A DNA stretch of 64,000 nucleotides from Onchocerca volvulus (Eukaryota; Nematoda; Chromadorea; Rhabditida; Onchocercidae): positions 4,700,368-4,764,367 of the forward strand of contig HG738138.1 of assembly GCA_000499405.2 (NCBI GenBank), written 5' to 3'. Below the pieces are notes generated by a model. That model saw only the letters and a list, made by a program, of their open reading frames with translations, was not told the DNA's origin and searched no databases. A program made the position numbers and the translations under genes. Of this stretch, positions 14,001 to 25,173 are shown in pieces. The first letter of the stretch is position 1; each line of letters begins with the position of its first letter.

Positions 14001-15088
14001 TTTGTATGCCATATTTGCATCAGGAAACATACGAATGCAGCATGTCTAATAATTCAGCCTAATAAACAATTCTAGTGAGTGAATGAACCCGAACCGCGAG
14101 GGTCCATGTCATGATTTATTTGAAAAATGACGCAATAATAAAGTATCAATGCAAAGCTACAAATATGAAGTTGAAAAGTATATTGCAGTAAATAATATGG
14201 TAATAAGCATTGCTATTTTGAATTATTCCTGACATTTATTTTTTAAAAAATAAAAAGAAAATAAAACTGCAAAACTATGGGAATTTAAGAAGAAGAAATG
14301 AAAATTTTTCAACTGGAAATTTCTAGATTTCGGTTGCAAGATCGCATGTGTGGAAAGTTTTCGTTTTTTCTTGTAGATAGGCTAAAAAGAAAATTCAACC
14401 TTTTTAAACAATGGCAGAATGGCGCGATTATCTTAGATGATATCTGTTGGAAGATTAGGATTTCTATTCAACTCTTTCATCCAGCGATAATTCATAGCTT
14501 GCAAAAACGATCAACTTCTTCAACTTTAAGATCTTAAATATCACCTGTTCTCATCCATGCTTAATGATTCTGAAGATATAAAGTGATATTTTATTCCCAG
14601 ATGTCATGTTGAAAGAAGAATTATTCTTTGTTTATACAAGTTGCTGATTTTATATTATCAGATCTATCCACAATTAGTTTCATATTTTCGGAAAAGGCAT
14701 AATTCCAGTCAAACATAGTTCTGTAATAAGCCTGTCTAGAAAGATTCATTATGTTAGCTGTTACTTTTTAAATTTGCTCACAAGGGTCATTCTTTGACCC
14801 TGGTTCAAAATCTTCAAGGTTTAATTAATCAGAAAGTTTTAGTGGTTTGCACGCAAGGAACAACTATTCATATATTTCGTCTTGCTTGTGCGTACCAAGT
14901 AGATTCTTTAATTTCCTTTGAAAGACGTCAAAATGAAATTCTTAAATCGATTTTCTTTTGATGACGAGTACTTATTACAGAAATTTGTTCATATCAGAAA
15001 TACTGTGAAAAATGAATTTAATCAAAATGAACAGTTTTCGTTGGTTGTAATGAATGAATTTTTTTTTTTTTTTTTTTCAACATTTATA
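11081..15088. other. AT-rich intergenic DNA upstream of the PGAP2-like gene
   Basis: No exon could be supported. The longest open frames, on the minus strand at 11167-11514 and 12623-12964, have no recognisable motif, no splice context and AT-driven composition. A 16-bp direct repeat 'cctttttcctaggaat' occurs twice near 12165-12202. A poly-T run at 15058-15077 precedes the putative leader acceptor of the next gene. Confidence 0.5.
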
Positions 15089-15107
15089 GGTTTATTGAAG
15101 AACTTAT
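15082..15107 (+). promoter_or_regulatory. Putative trans-splice acceptor of the PGAP2-like gene
   Basis: A T-rich tract followed by 'catttatag' ends at 15089, 18 nt before the ATG at 15108. A short leader after a good AG acceptor is what SL1 trans-spliced nematode genes show. An upstream untranslated exon joined in cis is the alternative. Confidence 0.45.
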
Positions 15108-17898
15108 ATGGAAAGTAAATGGACGGAACAACAACTAGATAACAAAAATAATAGGAAAACCACATACAGTCCATCACCAGTTTATGTCAAAAATGGTAAA
15201 ACGGTATGTTTTTTTTTTTTAATCTAAAAAATAGGAGTATTGATTCATCCCATCAAAATTCTGATTTGTGAAGTTTTACAAATTTCTTTTCAAGTAATTA
15301 AGTTCAAAATTTAATTGAAATGACGTTTGAAATGGTTAACTTTCGAAGAGAGCAAAATATATAAATTCATTTTTTTTTTATAGGTAATCGAATTATTTCG
15401 CTTGTCACCGGTAACTGTATTTTTGTTTGGTTTCATACCACCGTTGATTGGTGCTTTTGCAGCTATAATTGCTGCTTTAATTTTTCACAATGAACAAATT
15501 AGCAATTACAACTGGCAATGCGGGGCAAGCATTTACTCATATTTGCAAATTTTGAAAATTTTTTAATATTTATATTTCAGTTTTCGAAAATTTCGAAATT
15601 TAGATTGATTCGTGAAGTATTTAAGTTGCATAGCTTTATGCTCGAGTACTCAAAAGTTCATGAACAGTGAAATATGGGAATTTATAGAGAGCTCGATTGC
15701 CATCACTTTCACGAATAATAAATTTACCACTGGAACGGCTAATTTGGCAATTTTTAGTGCTTATACAAACACCTGCTCGAATTATTGAATTAATCACTGG
15801 TTGTAAGTCTTCCTAATTAAAGCTTGACATTTACACTATATTTTAAAATTGTCAAAAATATTTGATACTGTTTTCTTTTTCATGAAATGAAGATTTTTTC
15901 ATTGGTAAATTATCAATTTAATTTAAATGTCCATTTATAGTTCACCGCTATGGACGTTTAATGAATGTGAATTATCAACACAAACAATTTTATCAGTTTG
16001 CTAGATATGTTTATTTTTATGCTGGCATTGCAGAACTGTTCTTTATGATTGGTTTATCACTCATTGGTGAACGTGAAAATATTCGTAAGTGAACTATATG
16101 CTATTGACGTTTTACAAAAATTTATTCTTCTTGGCATCCTTTTCATAAGTATAAGTATAATTCTGAGCTTAAACAACTAAACAACAAACAAAAACATAAA
16201 ATACAAAAAAATAAAAAAAAAAAACCACCCTAAAATATTTGTCAAAAAACAAATTTTTCAGGTGGTTTTTTTTATTTTTTATTTTGGTATTTTCTCAACT
16301 CAAGCATAAATACAGATCTGATCCAATAAATAATTTATCATATTTGTCCATAGTACCGCATTTCATCTGATCAGAATGACTTCATTAAATGCATTGCAGT
16401 AGTTATTGCTTTGATTCCAAGATAGTTTCTTTGATTCTTGAAATTAATAAAAATTTTTGCTGTAATTTATTAATTTGTGTATTTCAGAGGCTCACGTTAT
16501 ACTTTTCTATATATTTGGATTTTGCGGCATTATCTTTTTCATAGCAAATCTCATTTGCCATCGACATTCGTTATATTTTCTTCATCCATACGTAAGTATG
16601 CTTAAATTCTGTGCATTTGAAGACAACTGGAATTCTGGCGTTAAAGCTTTAATTTCTGCTACGATTAAATCAATCAGTTGAAATATTTGTTTTATATAGG
16701 CTTCAAAATTTGATAAGTCGAGACAAAAGCATCAGAATCTCTATGCCAACTGATTTTATTATTTGAGAATAGCACAACTTTTTAATTTTGTTCGTCTTCT
16801 CAAAAAAAATTATAGGAGGGAAAAAAAAAAAAACCTCTTCCTAGCAGGAACGATCGACTGCAAATATATGGATTCTCCATCTTTTGGTTCATTTTTGTTT
16901 GTGGCTTTTTTCCTCGCTATTAATTTTTCATCAATTATTTTTAATGGTATTTCACACACAACGTAGGCATCCAAGTATTACAGCAAGCAAGCCTTCTTTC
17001 ACCTCCAAAAGGCACATGACGTTTAAAAATCCATCTATTTAAGTAAAAATATAAGTGTTCGTTGTTACTCCTCACATAACTTTGCAAATCCTTCACCGAT
17101 TGATTTGAATTTTTAGTACAATGTTGCATTCGAATGAACGCGTATTTCTTTGAAGATATTACCTACTTTTTTTTTTTCTAATCTGTCATACCTGTCACTC
17201 CATTTTCGGAAACTTTAGCAACACTTTGCAATACTTCCATCTGCTATACATTTATGCTCGGTTGAATTTGAAACTTAAATTGAAAATAAACCGCAACATA
17301 AGATATATCAGGATTTTTGCAGGGCCTTCTGTCATATTATTTGAAACTTGCTTTCTGCACTATTTATTTATTGTCTGTTCCTATTTTGCTGATATCTTTC
17401 TTATTATACTGGAAAATCTGTGTTACAGTTGGTAAATAATTTTTAATAATTGGTGACAAATATTTTGTTACTACTATTCCTTGCTATACGTTTTTTTTTT
17501 TTTTCAATCTGTTTTTTCATTTTACTTTTATTCTTAACTTTTATTTTTCTATCGTGATTTGGGCTAGCAAGATGAGAAAACATCTTAAATTCATTTTTTG
17601 ATTGAAAGACTTGAAATTTGCAAGGATTATGCAAATGATATTGAAACATACTTTTTTCTTTCACTTTATGCAAAAGGAAAAAATTGATTGAAATTTGACT
17701 TGAACCAACTTTTGGGATGTAATTTCAGCGTATGACGTATTTGCAATATGTGAATATGTTGGAGTATTCTTGAACATCGCTTATCACGGTTGTGCATTTT
17801 ATGATATTCGATATAAAGTAATATTTAGTGTTCGCTTTATTGAAGCAAATAATTTTCAGCGAACTATCCGGAAGGAATTATGTGATCATCGGATGTAA
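15108..17898 (+). CDS. pgap2: PGAP2/FRAG1-like GPI-anchor lipid-remodelling protein
   Basis: PGAP2 family proteins sit in the Golgi and are needed to put a saturated fatty acid back on the lyso-GPI anchor. Exons: 15108-15203, 15384-15524, 15688-15802, 15941-16084, 16488-16591, 17323-17431 and 17729-17898; all phases agree and give about 292 aa. The N-terminus is hydrophilic (residues 1-40). TM1 lies in exon 2 (PPLIGAFAAIIAALIF), followed by the family block PSLSRIINLPLERLIWQF in exon 3. Further hydrophobic segments are FYFYAGIAELFFMIG-like in exon 4, ILFYIFGFCGIIFFIANLI in exon 5, a long one in exon 6, and the family block AICEYVGVFLNIAYHGCAF in exon 7. Intron 2 starts with GC (GCAAGC). The end of exon 7 holds an optional in-frame 42-nt intron (17818-17859), so 278 aa is also possible. 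The nearest AATAAA I noted is at 18350. The assignment rests on remembered family motifs. Confidence 0.85.
16195..16290. repeat. Imperfect hairpin in PGAP2 intron 4
   Basis: The A-rich arm ending 'aaaaccaccc' is mirrored by 'ggtggtttttttta..' 35-40 bp later. An inner pair (atatttgt / acaaattttt) extends the stem. It lies wholly inside the intron between exons 4 and 5. Confidence 0.65.
16966..17160 (-). repeat. Dispersed repeat, copy 3, in PGAP2 intron 5
   Basis: On the minus strand it reads 'cgcgttcattcgaatgcaac', then 'aaatcaatcggtgaaggatt' and 'aacaacgaacacttatattt', matching copies at 10901 and 52144 in order. It continues further than they do, toward 'gatggatttttaaacg', which may show more of the parent element. 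It sits between exons 5 and 6 and does not disturb splice sites. Confidence 0.75.
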
Positions 17899-19199
17899 AA
17901 GTGAGATCTGTTTCAAAATGAGAACCTGATTGTTAATATTAACAGCATTGTTGAGAATATTAAGTTCACTAAAATTTCGGCGATTTCTCCGTTTTTTTAA
18001 GAACAAAGAAAAATTCTTAGAAACTGGGCTCAATTTTGTCCGAAAATCGTAGATATCGTTCATATTGGCCTTGTTTGAAGAGATAATTTGATTTGAAAAT
18101 TTTTTTGTTTGCACAAATGGTTTTTTTGTATGCTCAAATGAAAAAAGAGCACATATTCTGCCAAAAACAGTTTATTGTTAAATCAGGTTGTAATGATGAA
18201 TTGTATTAATGAACGATCAGCCAATTCCATCTGCCATCTCTTATTATAAATTTCAACTTACTAAATTTCTTACACTTACCATAAGTTTAAATTTTGTTAA
18301 TGGGCCAGAACAACACATAACTATTCATATATCTTGCGACTGATTCGTCAATAAAATACAGCTGACAATTAGCACTAACTCGTCCCATTCCCATTTATTT
18401 GATGGCCAAGAAAAGAAAATGTCTATTTCTCCGCTATTTCGTGACTTACATGGGGCACTAGCTTTCTAATTTAAGCAAATCCAGTTGATAGTTTATTTGT
18501 TTTTTTTTCCTTGATTTAGTAAGGAAACAAATTTGAAATTTTGTTTAAATGTCATTTCCTTTCTCTAAGAAGTATTGAATATCAACTTGTCTTGAATTTG
18601 TAATTTTTATTTCTGTCTTGCACAGCTGACTTGTTCAATTCATTTCTTTAGAGTTTTCTTATTCGTTGAATACATCATTCGTCTTTGACGATTCTGTTTC
18701 AGCAATTAATTTGGGATTAAATTAATTGGACTGAAAGTAGTGTATTCTTTTTTCTTGACAATGATATCACAAAATAACACACATCCGATTTCCGGATAAT
18801 GAATCTGAAAATTTTTCTTTATCCAACCAAAAGAGAAAACAATGAATGATAGTCATAATACCTGACTGAATTCATTTGGTCCAATTTCTATTTGAGACAA
18901 TGAAGAGATGTTCAAATATACTATCAATTACGTATAGCAAAGCAACTGCTTAAAATGAATAGCAATGGCTTGATGCTTCCACTTGCAACATTTGCGATAT
19001 TTCCAATTCTCTGCGACGAACAAGCAGAATATGCGACATTTCGAAAGAATCCTTGTATCTATGGAAGAATGACCTGAAAAAGTTCAGCTAGCTGATCCAT
19101 ACCTGAATTTAGTAGTGTCAAATGATCGCCAGCAGCTTCTTCCCAACGCTTATTCCATATTCCCAACTTTCGCTCGGAAGAAGTACAATTTCGATCGAT

Positions 19200-19502
19200 G
19201 GATCGCTATTACATATACATATACATCTAGACCAACCCTACACACATACATACACTCACACACACACACACACATACACATACACACGTACATATGGATA
19301 GATACTTTGACTCACTCACCAATCAACTCCACGCCAACTACCGCCTATCTCAGCCAGTCGCCGCCAATCACTCGGTTAATTTAATTTTAAATATTTAAAC
19401 GGAAATACTGCCTTACGTCGTGCAACGGTGATGAATGCGTAACGTTTATGTTGTGTATGTGTGTATGTGTATGTATGCTATGTATGTGTGTATGTATGTG
19501 TT
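19200..19502. repeat. Paired CA-rich and TG-rich microsatellites
   Basis: A (CA)/(TACA) tract at about 19203-19294 is followed some 155 bp later by a (TG)/(TATG) tract at about 19450-19502. Read on one strand they are complementary and could pair across a GC-richer central part. Open frames here (His-Thr and Tyr-Val rich) are products of the repeat. Confidence 0.8.
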
Positions 19503-22500
19503 TATCTATTCCTGTGTTTACCTACCTTCAATTAACCTTGTTATATTATGCCGCAGGTATAATGCAAAAAGAAAAATAAACGTGTTTTATTTTTACTGCA
19601 ATTCACTCATCTCGCATCACTACTTGTTAGATAGTAAAAGATACCGTATTACCTGACAGCCTGAAAAGGATGACGTGAAAAGGGAGGAGAAGATGAAGAG
19701 TGCTGATTAATACTTTATTCTCGTGTCGTCGCATGGGAATTAGGCGTATTTAGAATTGAAAACAATCCCGAATTTTTTTTCGCGGTAATCCTATCATCGC
19801 TTCAGATGACGTCTGCATGCTTCTCCATCGCGTAAACCAATTTGCTTCAAATGTGAGCTTGTCTGGAAATAATCGGACCCCAATTAACGGGTATACGCTG
19901 CAAAACCTAGGAAATTACAGTTCTGAATTGGTGTGAAAATCCAGGTAAAATTGTAGAAAGAATGCCAAGCATTTTTTTTCGCTTACTTCTCCGTTCATGA
20001 TAATTGGGTCACCTTTTATTTCATTTTTATATTTCTTACAGAGACGAAATTCCCGCCTCACTTGTATTAACATTTGGGAAGCATCCGTTGACGATTCATG
20101 TCAACAAACTTGAAATCTTTCGAATTCTTCTGAAAATATTTCAATTACTCATCTAAATATTAGCGAAAATTTTAGGATTGATGGGAAGAAATCCCCAGCT
20201 GTGATCAAATATGAAGGTCTTATTAGTTCCAACTGATATCTCGGTAATTTAAAAAAAAACATTTTAGTCATTTCCAGCAGATAACCAGATTATCTAAGCT
20301 AGTTGCTTAGCAAAAAATCTTTCTTTTGCAACACAGATCTTTCTTTTCGTTTTGTTTGTCTCCTTCTTTGTGTCATATAAATGCTCTCCTTTGCCTATCA
20401 TTAACATATTTGTTGAGAGAATTAGCTCAATAATATGGCTGTAACCTTTGGCCTTCATCTGAAAAGCATTACATATCCAATGAGTAAGTTCATATATCTC
20501 CCAGGAAAAGGATCAGAAAATCAATGAAAGATTTGAAAATGAAGAAAATATGCAAATTCTTCGTGTTAAAAAATATTGTTTATTTGAATTTTTAATCTCA
20601 TTTTTATCAGCTTTATGCAAGTCAACACAGTTTTAGAACATTGTCACCCAGTTTGGAAGCACATACATCTTTAGCAGGGACAGGAATGATTATCTAACAA
20701 TTTTGATAACAATATTGCTACTCTATAACGATAACTGTTTTCAATAATATTAACATGCTCAATCAGATCGCATATTGAACCAATCATTCCCGAATTACTA
20801 AGTTATGATTAAGCTATAAAAAATATTTTTCTAATTTTCATTAATTTTTCTAGAAATTTTCTTAACCGTTCTTTTGTCTGTATTTGATTCATTTACATTA
20901 GATGTATTGATTTCGTCCTTTAATTTGAATCAAATTTTTTCGACGAAGTTCCATGATTTTTTTATTATTATTGTTAATGTTTTTCAAATCTTTTGCATAT
21001 TCTTTGAAACTATGAAATTGCATATTTCTACATTTCATTGCATTTTCCTAAGCCAAATTTATGAACAACACAAAAATAACTTGTTTACAATTCCTCCTGT
21101 AAATTATTTCCTTAAATTAACTTCATGTTCTTGCATTGTTTATTAATTTTTCTTGCCTTAAAAAAATATCAAATCCTGCAATCAGTGAAGTTTTCTGCTC
21201 CACGGAAGACTCTCTGCTAACAGCTCCAACCGTTTTTGTTCGAATCTAACTGTCCATTTTCAAATTCAGTAACTAATGTCATGAAAATACAGAAAGATAA
21301 ATTCCACAAGAGTTTGGTGAAACATGATGGAATCCTAAGTGATCAAGTACTTGGAATCAAGTGTAAGCCATTTTTATCTGAGAGAGGTCTAAGAAACAGT
21401 AAATCAGTAGAACACCAGTGCTGCAGTTCCAATGCAAAAAAATTCATCAGTTGATCAAATCACAAAATGGGTGCTATTTTCATCCTATTTTGAATGAATC
21501 ATAGGATGATAAATAACCTAGCAAAGTTAGCCGTTGAGTAATGCTCCAGAAGTTGATTCTACCTTAAAATGATCCATTCCTCTTCATTATTTTCCTTTTT
21601 TTTTCTAACTCCTCTTTTTTTTTATTTCTATACGAACTAAAACAGTTTTTATTTTTGCATTTCAAATGCAGAAAAAAAGTTTTTTATTTGGCTACTATTA
21701 AAGGTCTTAGTGAGATGGAAACGGATAATATGAGCACAATCCTGTTTTATCTTTCTTGTATTTCAATTTTGCAGGATATTTCAGCTTTTTTCTTTCCCTC
21801 CATTTATTTTTTCCCGAACTTTTTTCCTTCTCTTTGTTACGTCAGAACTTGTATATTCAAAAGGTTTTAAATACTACTGTATGTTTTCCAGTGTGAATTT
21901 GTTCCCAGCTATTACTATATATTTCATGTTATCTTGATAGTTATCATCGTTACTTGTTTTCCTCAACTTAATCATTACTTCGAATCAAGTGATTGTTATC
22001 ATATAATTTTCTATTCCTTTTTCTCTTGCTATTTTACAATCATTTTATTTTGAAAAGATTTCATCGTTTTTTTTTCTCTCTAGTATCTTTAAGCAGTACC
22101 AGTGAAATGGTAATTCTAGTTACGATAAATGTCATATTGATGTTCTTTTGGAAAGAAGGCATGACAATTGATTTTCAGTTTTATTATATATTACATCTAA
22201 AACGAAACTAACACATTCGATAAGGCAAAAAAAACTGCTATATTTCTTCACAGAAAGTGCTATTCTATTTAGATGCATTTTAACTATTTTTATCTCTTCG
22301 CTCGCACCTCTCCCTTTGTTTTTTTAAATTTGAAATATTTGAATTGATTTCCTGACTTATGCGGAAATCTCTTTCCTTTGATGCGTCAATTCTACTGAGC
22401 GCATAAAAAGTTTCAACTTATACTACTGTATTGAGATAATCCAAAATGACCTTAATCTATCCTACTTACTAAGACGAAACTGATGAAATCTTAAACTTGG

Positions 22501-24249
22501 ATTTTTTAAAATTAGCATACTACAAAGCATATTTATAAATTTGAAAAAAAACATACATATATTCAGAAGTTCTTTAAGGATAATTCGATTTTCTTACTTT
22601 TTATGCTTCATACTAAACCATTTTTAGAATCTGATCTATCGCACCACTGTAGCTGCCAATTTCACTTCTTCAAACTATATCAACATCATTCAGTACTTTT
22701 AATTAAAGCAATAATTGAACCAAAGATATATAACAGCATCATGCGCATTGGCCATTTCTTGCGATTTTCGCGCAGTGTCACATTATTTTTATGCGATGGA
22801 TATTTTTACACGTTTACATCATATCTTTAAGTAGGATAATTCGTTTTTTTTTTTTTCTATCACCTTTCTTACTCCTAATGTTTCATATTTCTCTTGAACA
22901 AATTTCTGGCTTGTATTTTTTCACTAGTAGAAACGAATCAATTTATTTAAATGTAATAATGCAATATCTGAAATGGAAAACATCCATGCTTTATTTTTAT
23001 TGTATTTCCTGCTTAATCTGCCATGATCTTTCATTTGTCAGCTTGTGAATGACATCTGATATATTATTACTTGAATTTTGAAAAAAAAAAAATAAATAAA
23101 TGAACGATTAATCGAACCAATGAATTGAACGAATTTATCGCTTTTTGCATAAATTAGTTAGACGTGAAAGAAGAAATTGTCATAAATACTATATCAACAT
23201 TACAGTAGGTAAAATTTAAAGCTGAAAAATGTATGTCTTTGTTAAAAAAAAAAAAAATACCTGGCGATATATCCAAAAATTCGACGAAATAAAATTAATT
23301 TTTAATAATCTAGGGGATTAGATTAAAATTTAAACATGATATCCATTTTACAAAAATTTGAAATACAAAATAAGTTCAGTTTTAAGCAAGCAACAATTAA
23401 GTAAATCGTCAAATTCTTGATGCATGGAATTTAGCGAATGTTGTCAAGTTCGGACATGAGACCAGCTGGCATCAATGGAATTGCAACCGCCTGATCATCG
23501 TCATTCAATCTGCTTCATCGCATTTTCAACAACTTATTTGCTATTGCACATTTATCTTCACTATTTACCGACTAATTTCTTTTCTGATCAATTGTGGATG
23601 ATCCTTTGAATTCATTCAAACACCACTTTCACGCTTGTATCATCTTTGAGCATTTCGTCTGCTCAATTCTTCAATTATTTTTCAAACATTTTATCCCGAA
23701 TCTGTGCCTTCATCAGTCATGATGATATACTGATACTGATATCATTTTTTTTATTCTTTTCTTACGTGTTTTCTCTGCTTTGAAAATTTGCAGAACAATT
23801 GAGAAAAAAAAGATAAAAGAGTAGTTACGTACATTTCAGTTTCAACTTGTTTTTTAATCAAAAAAAAAAAAAATTGGGAAATCAAGAAATGAGTGATTTA
23901 ATCAGGATGATATTTTACATTTTCTTTGATTTAATATAAATTTTAATAATTTTCTTCTTTCTGGAGAAATCTCTTGAGGATTCTAGAATTTAGTTTGCAT
24001 GTTTTGATGATATAATTAATGGAGAGAATTATCTGAATTCAAATTCAATTCTATTAATTCAAATTAACAACCTAAAATCTCGTATACTTTTGGATTGATT
24101 TTTTTGTGATAATTTCGGGCCTTTCTTCATTATCAAACAAGTTTGCTCATTGGCAACTCATTAACGCAAATTCCACATGCACAAACGATAACATAAACGC
24201 TTTCCTATTCTTGCACCTCAAGAAATGTGTGTGTATATATGTGTTATCT

Positions 24250-24265
24250 ATGTATGTGTGTGTGT

Positions 24266-24310
<45 letters not shown>

Positions 24311-24336
24311 ATGTGTATGTATGTATGTATGTATGT
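24250..24336. repeat. (GT)n/(GTAT)n microsatellite
   Basis: A TGTG run is followed by GTAT units, with a single break (GTGGTG) near 24266. It forces a Cys-Val repeat into an open frame that is not a gene. Confidence 0.95.
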
Positions 24337-24474
24337 AAAAGCAGTCATTCTAAGCTTGATTTGTTTTTGACAATAGTGATTGTAGATCATTTTATAACCG
24401 AAGTTAAAGAAAATTTTGATTTATTCAAACTATTTATTAAATTTAAGCTATTTATTTAACTATTTATTTTCCAG

Positions 24475-24780
24475 TATTGCTGCCCCATTAACTGCAGCAA
24501 TTTATCTTGTGATCCGCTCAAAATGCTCATTCATTCAATCCCTAGATTCATTGTTGATAAATATTTGTGATGGTAAGTAAAAATTGTAAGAAGTCAAAAA
24601 TCGTGTAGAATCGTTGATTAAATCTGTGTCGAAAGTTCAGTAAGAGATTGCGATTCACTGCAAAAAGTCGTAAATTGTTTGAAATTGATACTAAAATTTA
24701 TGATTTCATCAGGAAATAAAATTCAAAGCAATGATTGGAAAGTGAGCTCTACTTCTGAAATAATTGGCAGGCTAAAAATC

Positions 24781-24815
<35 letters not shown>

Positions 24816-25173
24816 TTTATTTACTAAGTTGATAACAATGGTGATGATAGCTAATCTTTGGCTTAAGTTAGTTTTTCATTTCACTGCTCTTGGAAGCGAT
24901 TTTTTTTTGTCATTAGCTGATAAATATATGAAGATATTATTAATCTAAGATTTTGGCTGAAAAAAAGATTTAGAGTCAAAGAGTCATTTGAAATTTCCAG
25001 AGGAAATACCTTCCAGCATTTTTCAAAACTTACAAACAGTTGTTTTATTGTTATTTCAAGCTTTAAAACTTTTTCTCACCTTCATTCTCGTGAAATGTCA
25101 TTTTGCTATAGAAATGAAATTTTCTTTGCAGAAAATTTCTTTTTTACTCTTCATTTTTTATTGCAACCGATAA
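24475..25173 (+). CDS. Pair of orphan exons, unidentified hydrophobic protein
   Basis: I do not recognise this. Block 1 (24475-24572) lies between a TTTTCCAG acceptor and a GGTAAGT donor and is open for 32 full codons, with a hydrophobic start (IAAPLTAAIYLVI). Block 2 starts at 25001 after another TTTCCAG. Joined in phase, it continues with a strongly hydrophobic part (VVLLLFQALKLFLTFILV) to a TAA at 25171. The phases of the two blocks agree, but no upstream exon or start codon was found. Chance ORFs in AT-rich DNA are often hydrophobic, so this may be a non-coding exon or nothing. A 5'-UTR exon of the CaMKII gene is another reading of block 1. Confidence 0.25.

Larger units (their letters stand above)
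17899..24474. other. Intergenic DNA, mostly without features
   Basis: No gene could be built. Poly-T tracts, scattered short open frames and one GC-richer part (about 19040-19900) are present. The open frame at 21236-21454 has fairly mixed amino-acid use but no recognisable motif and no partner exon. An AATAAA at 18350-18355 could serve the PGAP2-like gene, about 450 nt after its stop. Confidence 0.5.

Noticed and set aside
24106..24459. 117-aa ORF with Cys-Val and Tyr-Val repeats
   Set aside because: It is made by the GT/GTAT microsatellite; no splice or start context.
17729..24572. Block at 24475 as an alternative last exon of the PGAP2-like gene
   Set aside because: The phase allows it, but the gene already ends normally at 17898, the distance is 6.6 kb and the resulting Cys-rich tail has no family precedent.
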